NCBI GenBank assembly: GCA_016700115.1
Contig: CP064999.1
Coordinates: forward strand, 310,001-374,000
Source of the DNA: Sphingobacteriales bacterium
GTDB taxonomy: Bacteria > Bacteroidota > Bacteroidia > Chitinophagales > UBA2359
Direction: 5' to 3'
DNA: 64,000 bases
The position numbers and the translations under genes are program-made. This document shows, one piece after another, positions 1 to 8,846 of this stretch. How positions within the stretch are numbered: position 1 is the stretch's first letter; each line of letters starts with the position of its first letter. A model generated the notes under the pieces. That model did not search any database and was not told the DNA's origin. It saw only the letters and a program-made list of their open reading frames with translations.

Positions 1-1
1 A

Positions 2-373
2 GAAATCTTTAAAGACCATTTTGAGCCCATTACTTCGGGTTTTATCAACCTCGTTATCACCAAACACCGCGAGTTTTACCTGCCCGAAGTCATTTCCTCG
101 TTCAAAGAACTGTACAAAGAGCTGAAACAAATCGCAACCGCCAATTTAGTAACGGCAGTTCCGGTGAATGAACAGCTTTTGGAACAGGTCAGAGAAATTG
201 TACTCAGCCATTCGGGTAAAAAATGGGTCGAAATTACCACAAGCATAGACCCTTCCATTTTAGGAGGATTTGTGCTGACTTTTGACGACAAACAATACGA
301 TTGCAGCATCGCCAATAAGATGTTCGATTTCAAAAAAGAATTCAAGGAAAACAAATACATCCGTCAGTTCTAA
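2..373 (+). CDS. atpH: ATP synthase F1 subunit delta (C-terminal part; 5' end outside window)
   Basis: The reading frame is open from the first bases of the window and ends at 373, giving about 123 C-terminal residues. The end of the protein, with a long helix (FKELYKELKQIATANLVTAVPV) followed by a glycine-containing segment (DPSILGGFVL) and a basic tail, matches the C-terminal half of the delta/OSCP subunit. This subunit joins the F1 head to the peripheral stalk of the membrane ATP synthase. The next gene, 94 bases downstream on the same strand, is atpA, which is the usual order delta-alpha-gamma. An internal ATG at 164 is not the real start, because conserved sequence extends upstream of it. 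Identity rests on sequence features plus position. Confidence 0.92.
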   Translation, partial: EIFKDHFEPITSGFINLVITKHREFYLPEVISSFKELYKELKQIATANLVTAVPVNEQLLEQVREIVLSHSGKKWVEITTSIDPSILGGFVLTFDDKQYDCSIANKMFDFKKEFKENKYIRQF

Positions 374-467
374 TTTCACTGAAGGTTGCATGATGCTGAA
401 TCAGACGCAACTGTTACTTCATAATCAGTCATTGAATAAATTCTAACTATATACATACAGTAAAACT

Positions 468-2051
468 ATGGTAGAAGTAAGACCGGAAGAAATATCTGCG
501 ATATTAAGGCAGCAACTCTCTAACTTCAAGTCGGAAACCGACCTCGAAGAAATTGGAACCGTATTGCAAATCGGCGATGGAATTGCCCGTATATACGGAC
601 TGACCAAAGTAAGAGCCGGAGAGTTGATAGAATTTGAAAACGGAGTGAAAGCCGTTGTGCTTAACTTAGAAGAAGATAATGTAGGAGCCGTGTTAATGGG
701 GCAGTCCGGAAAAATCAAAGAAGGCGACACCGTTCGCCGTACCGGGTTAATCGCTTCAATTAATGTGGGCGAAGGAATGGTTGGCCGCGTGGTAAATCCT
801 TTGGGAGAGCCGATAGACGGGAAAGGCCCCATCACCGGAGAAAGATTCGAAATGCCCCTTGAGCGTAAAGCTCCTGGCGTTATTTTCCGCCAACCGGTAA
901 ACGAGCCCCTTCAAACAGGTATCAAGGCGATTGACTCGATGATTCCCATTGGACGCGGACAGCGCGAGTTGATCATCGGCGACCGTCAAACCGGAAAAAC
1001 AGCCATTGCCATTGACACCATCATCAATCAAAAAGAATTTTTCGAACGCGGTGAAACCGTTTACTGTATCTATGTGGCCATCGGTCAGAAAGCATCCACC
1101 GTTGCCAATATAGCCCGTACCCTCGAAGAAAACGGAGCTATGGATTATACGGTCATTGTCAATGCTTCGGCTTCCGACCCCGCCCCCTTGCAGTTTTACG
1201 CACCGTTTGCCGGTTGTGCCATCGGTGAGTTTTTCCGCGACACCGGCCGTCCGGCACTGATTATCTATGATGACCTTTCCAAACAAGCCGTAGCCTACCG
1301 CGAGGTGTCTTTGTTGTTGCGCCGTCCTCCCGGACGCGAAGCCTATCCGGGCGATGTTTTTTACCTGCACTCCCGTTTGCTGGAGCGCGCCGCCAAAATC
1401 ATCAACAACGACGGCATTGCAGCAAGTATGAACGACCTTCCCGATACCATCAAACATTTGGTCAAAGGGGGCGGCTCTCTGACGGCATTGCCTATTATCG
1501 AAACCCAGGCCGGAGACGTATCTGCTTATATTCCGACTAACGTAATTTCAATCACAGACGGTCAAATATTCCTCGACCTCGGATTGTTTAACTCCGGTGT
1601 AAGACCCGCCATTGACGTAGGGATTTCTGTTTCCCGCGTAGGTGGAAACGCACAGATTAAACCCATGAAATCGGTAGCAGGAACCCTGAAACTCGATTTG
1701 GCGCAATACCGCGAGTTAGAAGCATTTTCAAAGTTTGGTTCTGACCTCGATGCCGCCACCAAAGCTGTGTTGGACAAAGGTGCCCGCAACGTGGAAGTAT
1801 TGAAACAAAACCAATATACGCCTTACTCGGTAGAAAAACAAGTGGCCATTATCTATATCGGTACCAAAAACCTGCTCCGCAATGTGCCGGTCAATAAGGT
1901 AAAAGAGTTTGAAATGACTTTCCTTGCCAGTTTGGAAAAACGGTTCCCCGATGTGTTGGCAAAACTTCGCGAAAAGAAAGGCAGCATCAACGACGACATG
2001 GATAAAACCCTGACAACGTTAGCCAATGAAATTTCGAGCCAGTATAACTAA
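468..2051 (+). CDS. atpA: ATP synthase F1 subunit alpha
   Basis: A 527-residue protein of normal length for the alpha subunit of the F-type ATP synthase, the non-catalytic nucleotide-binding partner of beta in the F1 hexamer. The Walker A motif GDRQTGKTA lies near residue 170. The conserved stretches ELIEFENGVKAVVLNLE, FRDTGRPALIIYDDLSKQAVAYR and PGREAYPGDVFYLHSRLLERAAK are all present. The ATG at 468 gives the expected N-terminus (VEVRPEEISAILRQQL). It lies between atpH and atpG. Neither the beta gene (atpD) nor epsilon (atpC) follows gamma here, which fits Bacteroidota, where they are often in a separate cluster. Confidence 0.98.
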   Translation: MVEVRPEEISAILRQQLSNFKSETDLEEIGTVLQIGDGIARIYGLTKVRAGELIEFENGVKAVVLNLEEDNVGAVLMGQSGKIKEGDTVRRTGLIASINVGEGMVGRVVNPLGEPIDGKGPITGERFEMPLERKAPGVIFRQPVNEPLQTGIKAIDSMIPIGRGQRELIIGDRQTGKTAIAIDTIINQKEFFERGETVYCIYVAIGQKASTVANIARTLEENGAMDYTVIVNASASDPAPLQFYAPFAGCAIGEFFRDTGRPALIIYDDLSKQAVAYREVSLLLRRPPGREAYPGDVFYLHSRLLERAAKIINNDGIAASMNDLPDTIKHLVKGGGSLTALPIIETQAGDVSAYIPTNVISITDGQIFLDLGLFNSGVRPAIDVGISVSRVGGNAQIKPMKSVAGTLKLDLAQYRELEAFSKFGSDLDAATKAVLDKGARNVEVLKQNQYTPYSVEKQVAIIYIGTKNLLRNVPVNKVKEFEMTFLASLEKRFPDVLAKLREKKGSINDDMDKTLTTLANEISSQYN

Positions 2052-2061
2052 TCATTTAACA

Positions 2062-2093
2062 GGCAGCGCTTCTTAAAATACAGAAGTGCTGCC
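2062..2093 (+). other. Intercistronic stem-loop between atpA and atpG
   Basis: The sequence GGCAGCGCTTCT (2062-2073) pairs with AGAAGTGCTGCC (2082-2093) across an 8-base loop, giving a 12-bp stem with one G-T pair. A T-rich but interrupted stretch follows. It starts 11 bases after the atpA stop and fills most of the 79-base gap before atpG. It could be a partial terminator, a processing site or an mRNA stability element that sets the alpha-to-gamma ratio. The role is inference. Confidence 0.7.
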
Positions 2094-2130
2094 TCTTTAT
2101 ATACTATCTGTTAAACCCAGTTTTTAAAAT

Positions 2131-3039
2131 ATGCCCGGTCAGTTAAAAGAAGTACGGATTAGAATACAAGCGGTCAAATCAACGCAGCAAATTACCAAAG
2201 CCATGAAATTAGTGGCTGCTTCCAAATTGCGCAAAGCACAGGACCGCATCATAAAAATGCGCCCTTATGCCAACAAATTGTACAGCATTTTGGGCAATAT
2301 AGCTTCCGGCGGTTTGGGTGATGTGGATATGGGCTATACCAAAGAACGCCCTGTCGAAAAGGTACTCATTGTTTTGCTGACTTCCGACCGTGGCCTTTGC
2401 GGCGGTTTTAACGCCAATGTTTCCAAACTTGTAAAAGGGCTGATTCAAAATAAATATGCCACCCAGCGGGCAAACGGAAATGTAACCATTCTGAACATCG
2501 GAAAAAAGGGATATGAAGCCCTGAAAAAGGAAAAAAATGTATCGTTTAATACCGATTACGTCAGCCTGTTTGCCGATCTCACCTTTGAGGATGTTGCCAA
2601 AGCTGCAGAAAGGGTAATGAGTGATTTTGAAAATCAAAACTTTGACGTGGTGGAAGTGGTTTACAACCAGTTCAAAAATCAGATTACACAACTCCCCACT
2701 GTCGAACAGTTTTTACCCATTCAAAAATTGCAGCAGGATGCTCCGGCAGGCACTAAAAAAGCCGGTGAAAACATGGTGAATGACTTCATCTATCAACCAA
2801 GTCAAAAAGAAATCATCGAAGAGTTAGTGCCAAAAATCCTGAAAACACAATTTTACCGTTACCTGTTGGACAGCAACGCCAGCGAACACGGTGCAAGGAT
2901 GACCTCTATGGACAAAGCCACCGACAATGCGGAAGAACTGCTAAAAACACTTGGCATACAATACAACCGCGCCCGTCAGGCAGCAATCACCACCGAACTT
3001 ACAGAAATTGTGGGTGGAGTTGCCGCTTTGCAAGGGTAA
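2131..3039 (+). CDS. atpG: ATP synthase F1 subunit gamma
   Basis: A 302-residue protein with both diagnostic ends of the gamma subunit, the rotating central shaft of F1. The N-terminal helix has IRIQAVKSTQQITKAMKLVA. The C-terminal helix has SEHGARMTSMDKATDNAEEL and then NRARQAAITTELTEIVGG. The central part (LTSDRGLCGGFNANV) is also typical. It lies 79 bases after atpA with a stem-loop between them and is followed by a terminator 37 bases after its stop, so it is probably the last gene of the operon. Slightly longer than many gamma subunits because of insertions in the globular part. Confidence 0.97.
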   Translation: MPGQLKEVRIRIQAVKSTQQITKAMKLVAASKLRKAQDRIIKMRPYANKLYSILGNIASGGLGDVDMGYTKERPVEKVLIVLLTSDRGLCGGFNANVSKLVKGLIQNKYATQRANGNVTILNIGKKGYEALKKEKNVSFNTDYVSLFADLTFEDVAKAAERVMSDFENQNFDVVEVVYNQFKNQITQLPTVEQFLPIQKLQQDAPAGTKKAGENMVNDFIYQPSQKEIIEELVPKILKTQFYRYLLDSNASEHGARMTSMDKATDNAEELLKTLGIQYNRARQAAITTELTEIVGGVAALQG

Positions 3040-3075
3040 TATTCCCAAACAGCTATTCCATTACAACCAACAATG

Positions 3076-3102
3076 AAGCCCTGCACCATGCGGGGCTTTT
3101 TT
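3076..3102 (+). terminator. Rho-independent terminator after atpG
   Basis: AAGCCCTGC (3076-3084) pairs with GCGGGGCTT (3090-3098), with one wobble pair and a 5-base loop. The T run spans 3097-3102. It lies 37 bases after the atpG stop and points forward, so it ends the ATP synthase operon. Confidence 0.85.
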
Positions 3103-3285
3103 AGTTTCACAATCGGTAGAATGATTAGATATTCAGACCTATGCAAGTCGCCAATTGCAGAATACTCAATATACTTTTCGTCAAATCGTTTTAAAATTCT
3201 AAACCTCCTTACCTCAAAGTTTACAATGCCAGGAAGTTGGTGTTGTCTTCTCAAAGAAATTCTTGATTGTACTCAAATTGAAGTT

Positions 3286-5163
3286 TCATTGCATTTCGTC
3301 AAACAAAGAAGGAGGTCTTACAAATTCAGGATTAATTTCATAATTTGGTTTGCCCTCTTGTTTTCTTCTTATAAACCCATTCTGCTCTAACTTATTTATT
3401 ATACTGCGAACTTTTCTCTTGAAATTGCCTAAAGCTTGAATATCAATGTTAATAGAAGAATGTTTTTGAAAATATAAATAATTGCTGATTAAGTTAGCAC
3501 TTATTTCTGAATAAGTTCCGAATTCATTGTGCAGGTAAATTGCTTCTAATACTCGTTGAGTGTCTTGATTTATATCTTCAAAAGCTCCACCATAAAGTTT
3601 TCTCATTTCAATACTGAAATCAGTTCTAAGTAAAACAGGGTCAATCTGAAAAACCTTTATTTCTAAAGTGCTTTGTGGAAGTTCTTTAAGCAGTTTCCAT
3701 TTTGTCAAATCTACAATAACTTCAAAATGGTTATTATCGGGTGTTAGATTTACTGTAAATCTTTCTTGTTCGTTCATCAATTCCGATTTTCTGAAATATG
3801 CCAACACCGTTTCCTGTTCCTTTGAAAGTTTTGAACCGCCTGTTTTTGACATGATGTATTTGTTGAAACTTTTCAGCCAGGTAACCGAATTTTCATCCAA
3901 TACCATTCCTTTAGGAATGTAAAGACCAATTTCATTCTCATTATATAATCTATAATAAGGCACATCAATAGAATTACTTAAAGCATAATTTGTAAGTGTA
4001 GCCATCCCAATTCCTCTGCCTTCATAGCGGTTATATGCTTTTAAAATATCTGCCAGATTTGCATTTTGCCGTTTTGGGAATGGAATTATTCTTCTTAACT
4101 TAATTGGAGATTCGGCATATAATAACTGCTCTTGTCTGAATTTGCCCGGATTGCGAATTTCTATAAATTCATTATTGCGAATCCTAAGAATCGAAAACCT
4201 ATCTGATTTGTAATCTCTATGAGCTAATGCGTTGTTTATAGTCTCACGAACAACATCCTCAGGATATTCATAAATCGTTGTGCCCCCAAGGTGAGTACTG
4301 ATACCGGTTCCGATTTTACTGAAAGTAAAATTCCATCCGCTTTCCATCAATGGAATTATATTATCTTTATAAATCTTTTTATCATCGGCTAAGGACGTTT
4401 TTGTTTCAAAATAAGAATCCAACTCACACTTACCCCCTATATGATCAAAGATATGTTTGCCACAAACCAACATTCCCAACAAAGTTGGACTACCATTACG
4501 AATAAATTTTTTTCTGTTCAGAAAAGGTAATGCCGATTGCAAATCTGCTTTATATGCTTCCACCTTTATTACGCTGTTCAAACGAATGATATAGTCGTTC
4601 AATTTGTCAATGTCAAAATCTTCCAAAGTTGTATTAGGTACATACTGTAATTCAGTGGCATCTTTAATTTCTTCTTTGAGTTCTTTTTGCTTTTGAATCT
4701 TTTCTTTTGGAATAAGATGGTCGCCGGTTGCCTGCCTTTCATAAGCTTCGCCTTTATACAAAACATACTTTAACTCATCGGGCAGCTTTTCTGTAAACAC
4801 TATACAAATTTGTCCTGTATAAAAAGGAATAATTTCAATTAAATCAGGTCTAATAAATTCATTAAGGTCAATACTTCTGTTTTCATCATCAGTAAATAGT
4901 GTTGGTAATAATTTAATCTTAGGTTCATTATTCGGATTGTAACCGGTGAATTTGAACCGCTTCTGTTTCTGGTCCTCCTTGATTCCAATTACAGAAATTC
5001 CACCTTTACTATTCAGGAATGCACAAATTGATTTATGAAGCTCTGTCCAGTTGTCGCTCGTTGACAAATCTTTAAACTCAATTTTATCTGTCTCCACCGG
5101 GGAATATGTCCCTTTTTTTATATGCTCTTCTACTTGCAGCAATATTTTATCTAATTCTCTCAT
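3286..5163 (-). CDS. AlbA_2-domain ATP-binding regulator-like protein
   Basis: A 625-residue protein. Residues about 25-155 look like an AlbA_2 (Schlafen-type) domain, with the typical start IEFKD near 29-32 and the segment FLNSKGGISVIGIKED. Residues about 300-395 resemble the GHKL/HATPase_c_4 part of this family: VRETINNALAHRDY, then EIRNPGKF, then YEGRGIGMATL. The last 80 residues look like a winged helix. Family members are annotated as putative transcriptional regulators or ATP-dependent helicases and are common in accessory DNA. The true substrate is unknown. The gene is clearly more AT-rich than the ATP synthase genes and the OPT gene on either side and runs against them, which suggests a later insertion. 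Confidence 0.85.
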   Translation of the reverse strand: MRELDKILLQVEEHIKKGTYSPVETDKIEFKDLSTSDNWTELHKSICAFLNSKGGISVIGIKEDQKQKRFKFTGYNPNNEPKIKLLPTLFTDDENRSIDLNEFIRPDLIEIIPFYTGQICIVFTEKLPDELKYVLYKGEAYERQATGDHLIPKEKIQKQKELKEEIKDATELQYVPNTTLEDFDIDKLNDYIIRLNSVIKVEAYKADLQSALPFLNRKKFIRNGSPTLLGMLVCGKHIFDHIGGKCELDSYFETKTSLADDKKIYKDNIIPLMESGWNFTFSKIGTGISTHLGGTTIYEYPEDVVRETINNALAHRDYKSDRFSILRIRNNEFIEIRNPGKFRQEQLLYAESPIKLRRIIPFPKRQNANLADILKAYNRYEGRGIGMATLTNYALSNSIDVPYYRLYNENEIGLYIPKGMVLDENSVTWLKSFNKYIMSKTGGSKLSKEQETVLAYFRKSELMNEQERFTVNLTPDNNHFEVIVDLTKWKLLKELPQSTLEIKVFQIDPVLLRTDFSIEMRKLYGGAFEDINQDTQRVLEAIYLHNEFGTYSEISANLISNYLYFQKHSSINIDIQALGNFKRKVRSIINKLEQNGFIRRKQEGKPNYEINPEFVRPPSLFDEMQ

Positions 5164-5527
5164 TGTACAAATGCTTATTTAAAGATTTGCTGAATTCACA
5201 GATTAATTTGATAATACCGGCCTTTTAAAGATTTGGTATTCAGCCAATATTGATTCGTAGCCAAACTTACAAAATGGTAGCCTTTAAATGTAACCCAAAA
5301 CACAATTCCACACAATATTACAAATTACATTTTATCTTTCAAAATTTTAAAAACTGTACCCCATCCATTTGAAAATTTTGCTTAACAGCAAAAAGACAGC
5401 ACTCCTTCAATTTGCGCTTTAGCCTCGTTTTTTATTCAATTTTGGCCTTGTTGTAACCGAACTTGGTGCATTTGTCTTACTTTAGCAACGCAAAGAAAAA
5501 ATTCAACAAATATCAAGCAATGCGTTT
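5164..5527. other. Intergenic region between divergent genes (364 bases)
   Basis: This AT-rich gap separates the minus-strand AlbA_2 gene from the plus-strand OPT gene, so it should hold promoters for both. A near match to the Bacteroidota -7 box (TACTTTAG, consensus TAnnTTTG) lies at 5478-5485, about 43 bases before the OPT start. No clear -33 box, ORF or repeat was seen. Confidence 0.5.
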
Positions 5528-7465
5528 ATGTCCAACTCCAACCAACCTTATGTATTGCCCCATGTTCAGTTGCCGGAAATTACCATAAAGAGCATCATCT
5601 TAGGAGTGCTTTTGTCGGCAATTTTGGCGGGGGCAAATGCTTATTTGGGATTGTTTGCCGGTATGACCGTGTCCGCTTCTATTCCTGCTTCGGTTATTTC
5701 AATGGCCATCCTTCGCATGTTCCGGCGCAGCAATATTCTGGAAAACAACGGAGTGCAGACAGCCGCCTCAGCAGGAGAATCGCTGGCAGCCGGAGTGATT
5801 TTCACTTTTCCCGCATTGGTGCTGATGCAATATTGGACAGCGTTTAATTATTGGGAAACCACACTGATTTCGCTTTGTGGAGGATTGCTGGGTGTCTTGT
5901 TTACAATCCCATTGCGCAGGGCACTTATTGTAGAGAAAAAATTACTGTTTCCGGAGGGTGTAGCGACTGCCGAAGTATTGAAAACAGGGGATACCGGAGG
6001 GAAATCGGTAAAATATCTGTTGGTCGGCAGTATTGCCGGAGCGGCAGTCAAATTTGCTGAAGCCGGTTTTAAACTTTGGGAAGGGGTATTTGAAAAAGGG
6101 ACTTTGCTTCAGGAAAAGGCCTTTCTATACTTTGGAATAAACCTTTCACCGGCTTTGGTAGCCGTTGGATATATCATTCGCTTGCGGATCGCTGTTTTGG
6201 TATTTATGGGCGGTGTCATCAGTTGGTGGATAGCTATTCCTGCTTATATAGCGGTGAATGGCGCACCTGCAGATGCTGATGCTGTAACTTTAGGTGGACA
6301 AATCTGGAACGCCAATATCCGCTATTTGGGAGCAGGTGCAATGTTGATAGGAGGGCTTTGGGCTCTGGTGAGCATCAGAACTGCACTGATGTCGGCACTG
6401 ACACATGGTCTTGCTGCTTTCAGAAAAAATGCCGGAATACAGAAAGCAGAGTTGCGCACAGACCGTGACCTTCCGATGTCGCTCCTACTTACCATGATGG
6501 GCTTTCTGATTATTGCCATATTCTTTATATATCATCGTGAAATAGCGGTGTTACCTGTTTCCCTTTTTATGGCAGTCGTTATGGTTGTGGCAGGTTTTCT
6601 GTTTTCGGCCGTTGCAGGCTATATGGCCGGTTTGGTCGGAAGCTCCAACAACCCAATTTCCGGTGTAACGATTGCAACTTTACTGGTAGCTTCCTTGTTG
6701 CTGCTCGCACTAATGGGAACAGGATCTGCAAAAGGTCCTGCTGCTGCAATATTGATTGGTGCCGTTGTTTGCTGTGCGGCGGCAATTGCCGGTGACAATA
6801 TGCAAGACCTCAAGGCTGGTTATATTTTGGGCGCAACACCAAAAAAACAACAAACTATGCAAATCATTGGGGTAACCGCCGGAGCATTGGTGTTAGCACC
6901 TGTGCTTACTTTACTCAATACAGCCTATGGTTTTGGCCCCAAAACGGCAGAAAATCCCGATGCACTTGCCGCACCACAAGCAACGCTGATGCAAAGTGTA
7001 ACCCAAGGTGTTTTTGGTGGGAACCTGCCCTGGCTAATGATTGGGTTAGGGGTTCTGATGGGTGCCATTGTCATAGTTGCCGATTTATATCAGGAAAAAA
7101 GAGGGTCTTCATTCCGGTTGCCGGTATTGGCAGTTGCTGTAGGAGCATACTTGCCCTTTGAGTTAGACAGTGCCATCATGTTAGGCGGGCTGATTTCCTG
7201 GTTTGCATCGCGTCAATTGTCAACCCGTAACGGCAAAAATTCGGGAGAGGGATCCCAATCGGGTTTGCTTTTTGCTTCCGGGCTAATTACCGGCGAAGCC
7301 TTGATAGGCATCGCTTTGGCTGTTCCGGTTGCCATCAGTGGCTCTACCAATGTTTTAGCCTTGTTGCAGGAACCTTTAAGCAGTTGGATAGGTGCATTGG
7401 CTTTGGCAGCCGTTTGTGCCGGACTATACCTTAGCGCCTCCAAATCGTCAGAAACCCCAAAATGA
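5528..7465 (+). CDS. OPT-family oligopeptide transporter
   Basis: A 645-residue, very hydrophobic protein with roughly 14-16 membrane segments, as in the oligopeptide transporter (OPT) family. The N-terminus (GVLLSAILAGANAYLGLFAGMTVSASIPASVISM) and the next segment (NILENNGVQTAASAGESLAAG) are characteristic of the bacterial YSL/OPT branch. Members move small peptides or metal-chelator complexes by proton symport. The exact substrate cannot be read from sequence. The ATG at 5528 gives a short soluble leader before the first membrane helix. The symporter gene follows within 61 bases, suggesting co-transcription. Confidence 0.92.
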   Translation: MSNSNQPYVLPHVQLPEITIKSIILGVLLSAILAGANAYLGLFAGMTVSASIPASVISMAILRMFRRSNILENNGVQTAASAGESLAAGVIFTFPALVLMQYWTAFNYWETTLISLCGGLLGVLFTIPLRRALIVEKKLLFPEGVATAEVLKTGDTGGKSVKYLLVGSIAGAAVKFAEAGFKLWEGVFEKGTLLQEKAFLYFGINLSPALVAVGYIIRLRIAVLVFMGGVISWWIAIPAYIAVNGAPADADAVTLGGQIWNANIRYLGAGAMLIGGLWALVSIRTALMSALTHGLAAFRKNAGIQKAELRTDRDLPMSLLLTMMGFLIIAIFFIYHREIAVLPVSLFMAVVMVVAGFLFSAVAGYMAGLVGSSNNPISGVTIATLLVASLLLLALMGTGSAKGPAAAILIGAVVCCAAAIAGDNMQDLKAGYILGATPKKQQTMQIIGVTAGALVLAPVLTLLNTAYGFGPKTAENPDALAAPQATLMQSVTQGVFGGNLPWLMIGLGVLMGAIVIVADLYQEKRGSSFRLPVLAVAVGAYLPFELDSAIMLGGLISWFASRQLSTRNGKNSGEGSQSGLLFASGLITGEALIGIALAVPVAISGSTNVLALLQEPLSSWIGALALAAVCAGLYLSASKSSETPK

Positions 7466-7525
7466 CCTGTATTGCCGATTAATTTTTTTGGCTTTTTAGC
7501 ATTCACTTTAATATATCTGTTGGTT

Positions 7526-8803
7526 ATGAAAAAAATCCCGTTGCATCTGCAGATTCTGATATTCATGGTATTTGGAATTGTGTTTGGTATCATAGGAGCT
7601 TATGCCGGCTTTAAACCTTTTATCGTTGATTGGGTAAAACCCTTTGGTACTATTTTTATCAACGCTCTGAAACTCATTGCCATACCCCTGGTCATTGCAT
7701 CCCTGATAAAAGGAGTATCCGATTTAAAGGACATCAGTAGTTTGTCTAAAATGGGATTTCGTACTATTGGAATTTTTCTGATTACCACCGTTGTTGCTAT
7801 AACGCTTGGTTTAATATTAGTCAATGTCATACGTCCGGGCAATTTAATCAGCGAAACCACCCGGCAGGAATTAGTTACTGCATACAGCTCACAGGCTTCG
7901 GGAAAGATAGAGTTGGCAGAAAAGCAAAAATCAGCCGGACCATTAGAGCCATTAGTAAGTTTGGTTTCTGATAATTTTTTCAAATCGGCAACTGATAACA
8001 GCAACATGTTGCAAGTCATTGTTTTTGCCTTGTTTTTCGGCATTGCCTTAGTGATGATACCCAAAGAAAAAGCGCAACCGGTCAAAAACTTCTTTGACGG
8101 GTTTAACGAAGTTATTCTCAAAATGGTAGATATTATTATGTTGACTGCTCCAATAGGTGTTTTTGCGTTGTTGGCGGCATTAGTCGCAGAATCCCCCAGC
8201 ATTGATTTGTTTAAAGCATTAATAGGTTATGCCGTTTGTGTGTTGCTGGGGATTGGCATTTTGCTGTTCTTGTTTTATCCGTTTATGGTCAGAACGTTTG
8301 CGGGCATTGGGTTGCGTCAGTTTTGGTCTGCCTTGGGTCCTACACAATTAGTAGCATTTTCAACCAGTTCGAGTGCTGCCACGCTGCCGGTAAACTTAGA
8401 ACGAACGGTAACCAAGCTTGGAGTTGATGATGAAGTAGCCAGTTTTGTGTTGCCGGTTGGAGCCACTGTAAACATGGACGGCACAAGTCTGTATCAGGCG
8501 ATAGCAGCAGTGTTCATCGCTCAGGCTTTCGGTATGGAATTATCTCTTTCTGCTCAATTGGGGATTATTCTGACAGCCTTACTCGCTTCCATTGGCTCAG
8601 CTCCGGTTCCGGGCGCAGGAATGGTCATGTTGGTCATTGTATTGGCACAGGCAGGAATACCGGAAGCGGGATTGGCTTTAATTTTGGCAATTGACCGCCC
8701 TTTGGATATGTGCAGAACAGTTGCCAATGTAACCAGCGATTCGACAGTTTCGGCTATTGTTGCCCGCTCGCTTGGTAAAATTAATCCCCCCATTCCCGAT
8801 TAA
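7526..8803 (+). CDS. Dicarboxylate/amino acid:cation symporter (DAACS, SDF family)
   Basis: A 425-residue sodium- or proton-coupled carrier of the glutamate/dicarboxylate family. Diagnostic stretches are the serine-rich loop STSSSAATLPVNLERTV, the NMDGTSLYQ segment and the C-terminal IDRPLDMCRTVANVTSD. In most relatives the last reads NVxGD, so a Ser replaces a Gly here. I chose the ATG at 7526, which gives MKKIPLHLQIL before the first helix, over a TTG at 7472 only seven bases after the OPT stop. It forms a probable two-gene transport operon with OPT. It ends in a short convergent gap with the minus-strand EEP gene. Confidence 0.93.
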   Translation: MKKIPLHLQILIFMVFGIVFGIIGAYAGFKPFIVDWVKPFGTIFINALKLIAIPLVIASLIKGVSDLKDISSLSKMGFRTIGIFLITTVVAITLGLILVNVIRPGNLISETTRQELVTAYSSQASGKIELAEKQKSAGPLEPLVSLVSDNFFKSATDNSNMLQVIVFALFFGIALVMIPKEKAQPVKNFFDGFNEVILKMVDIIMLTAPIGVFALLAALVAESPSIDLFKALIGYAVCVLLGIGILLFLFYPFMVRTFAGIGLRQFWSALGPTQLVAFSTSSSAATLPVNLERTVTKLGVDDEVASFVLPVGATVNMDGTSLYQAIAAVFIAQAFGMELSLSAQLGIILTALLASIGSAPVPGAGMVMLVIVLAQAGIPEAGLALILAIDRPLDMCRTVANVTSDSTVSAIVARSLGKINPPIPD

Positions 8804-8846
8804 TCGGTTCTAAATTTAACGGACAAATTAATTTCCGGTTGCAGCC

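Noticed and set aside
756..1457. Long minus-strand frame inside atpA
   Set aside because: A shadow of the strongly conserved atpA coding sequence with no independent features.
2976..3254. 92-codon minus-strand frame overlapping the end of atpG and its terminator
   Set aside because: It overlaps atpG and the terminator and starts with TTG. The part at 3105-3252 looks somewhat protein-like and may be a remnant, but it is not supported as a gene.
8796..8807. CCGATTAATCGG palindrome at the end of the symporter gene as a terminator
   Set aside because: No loop or T run; it overlaps the stop codon and is too short.
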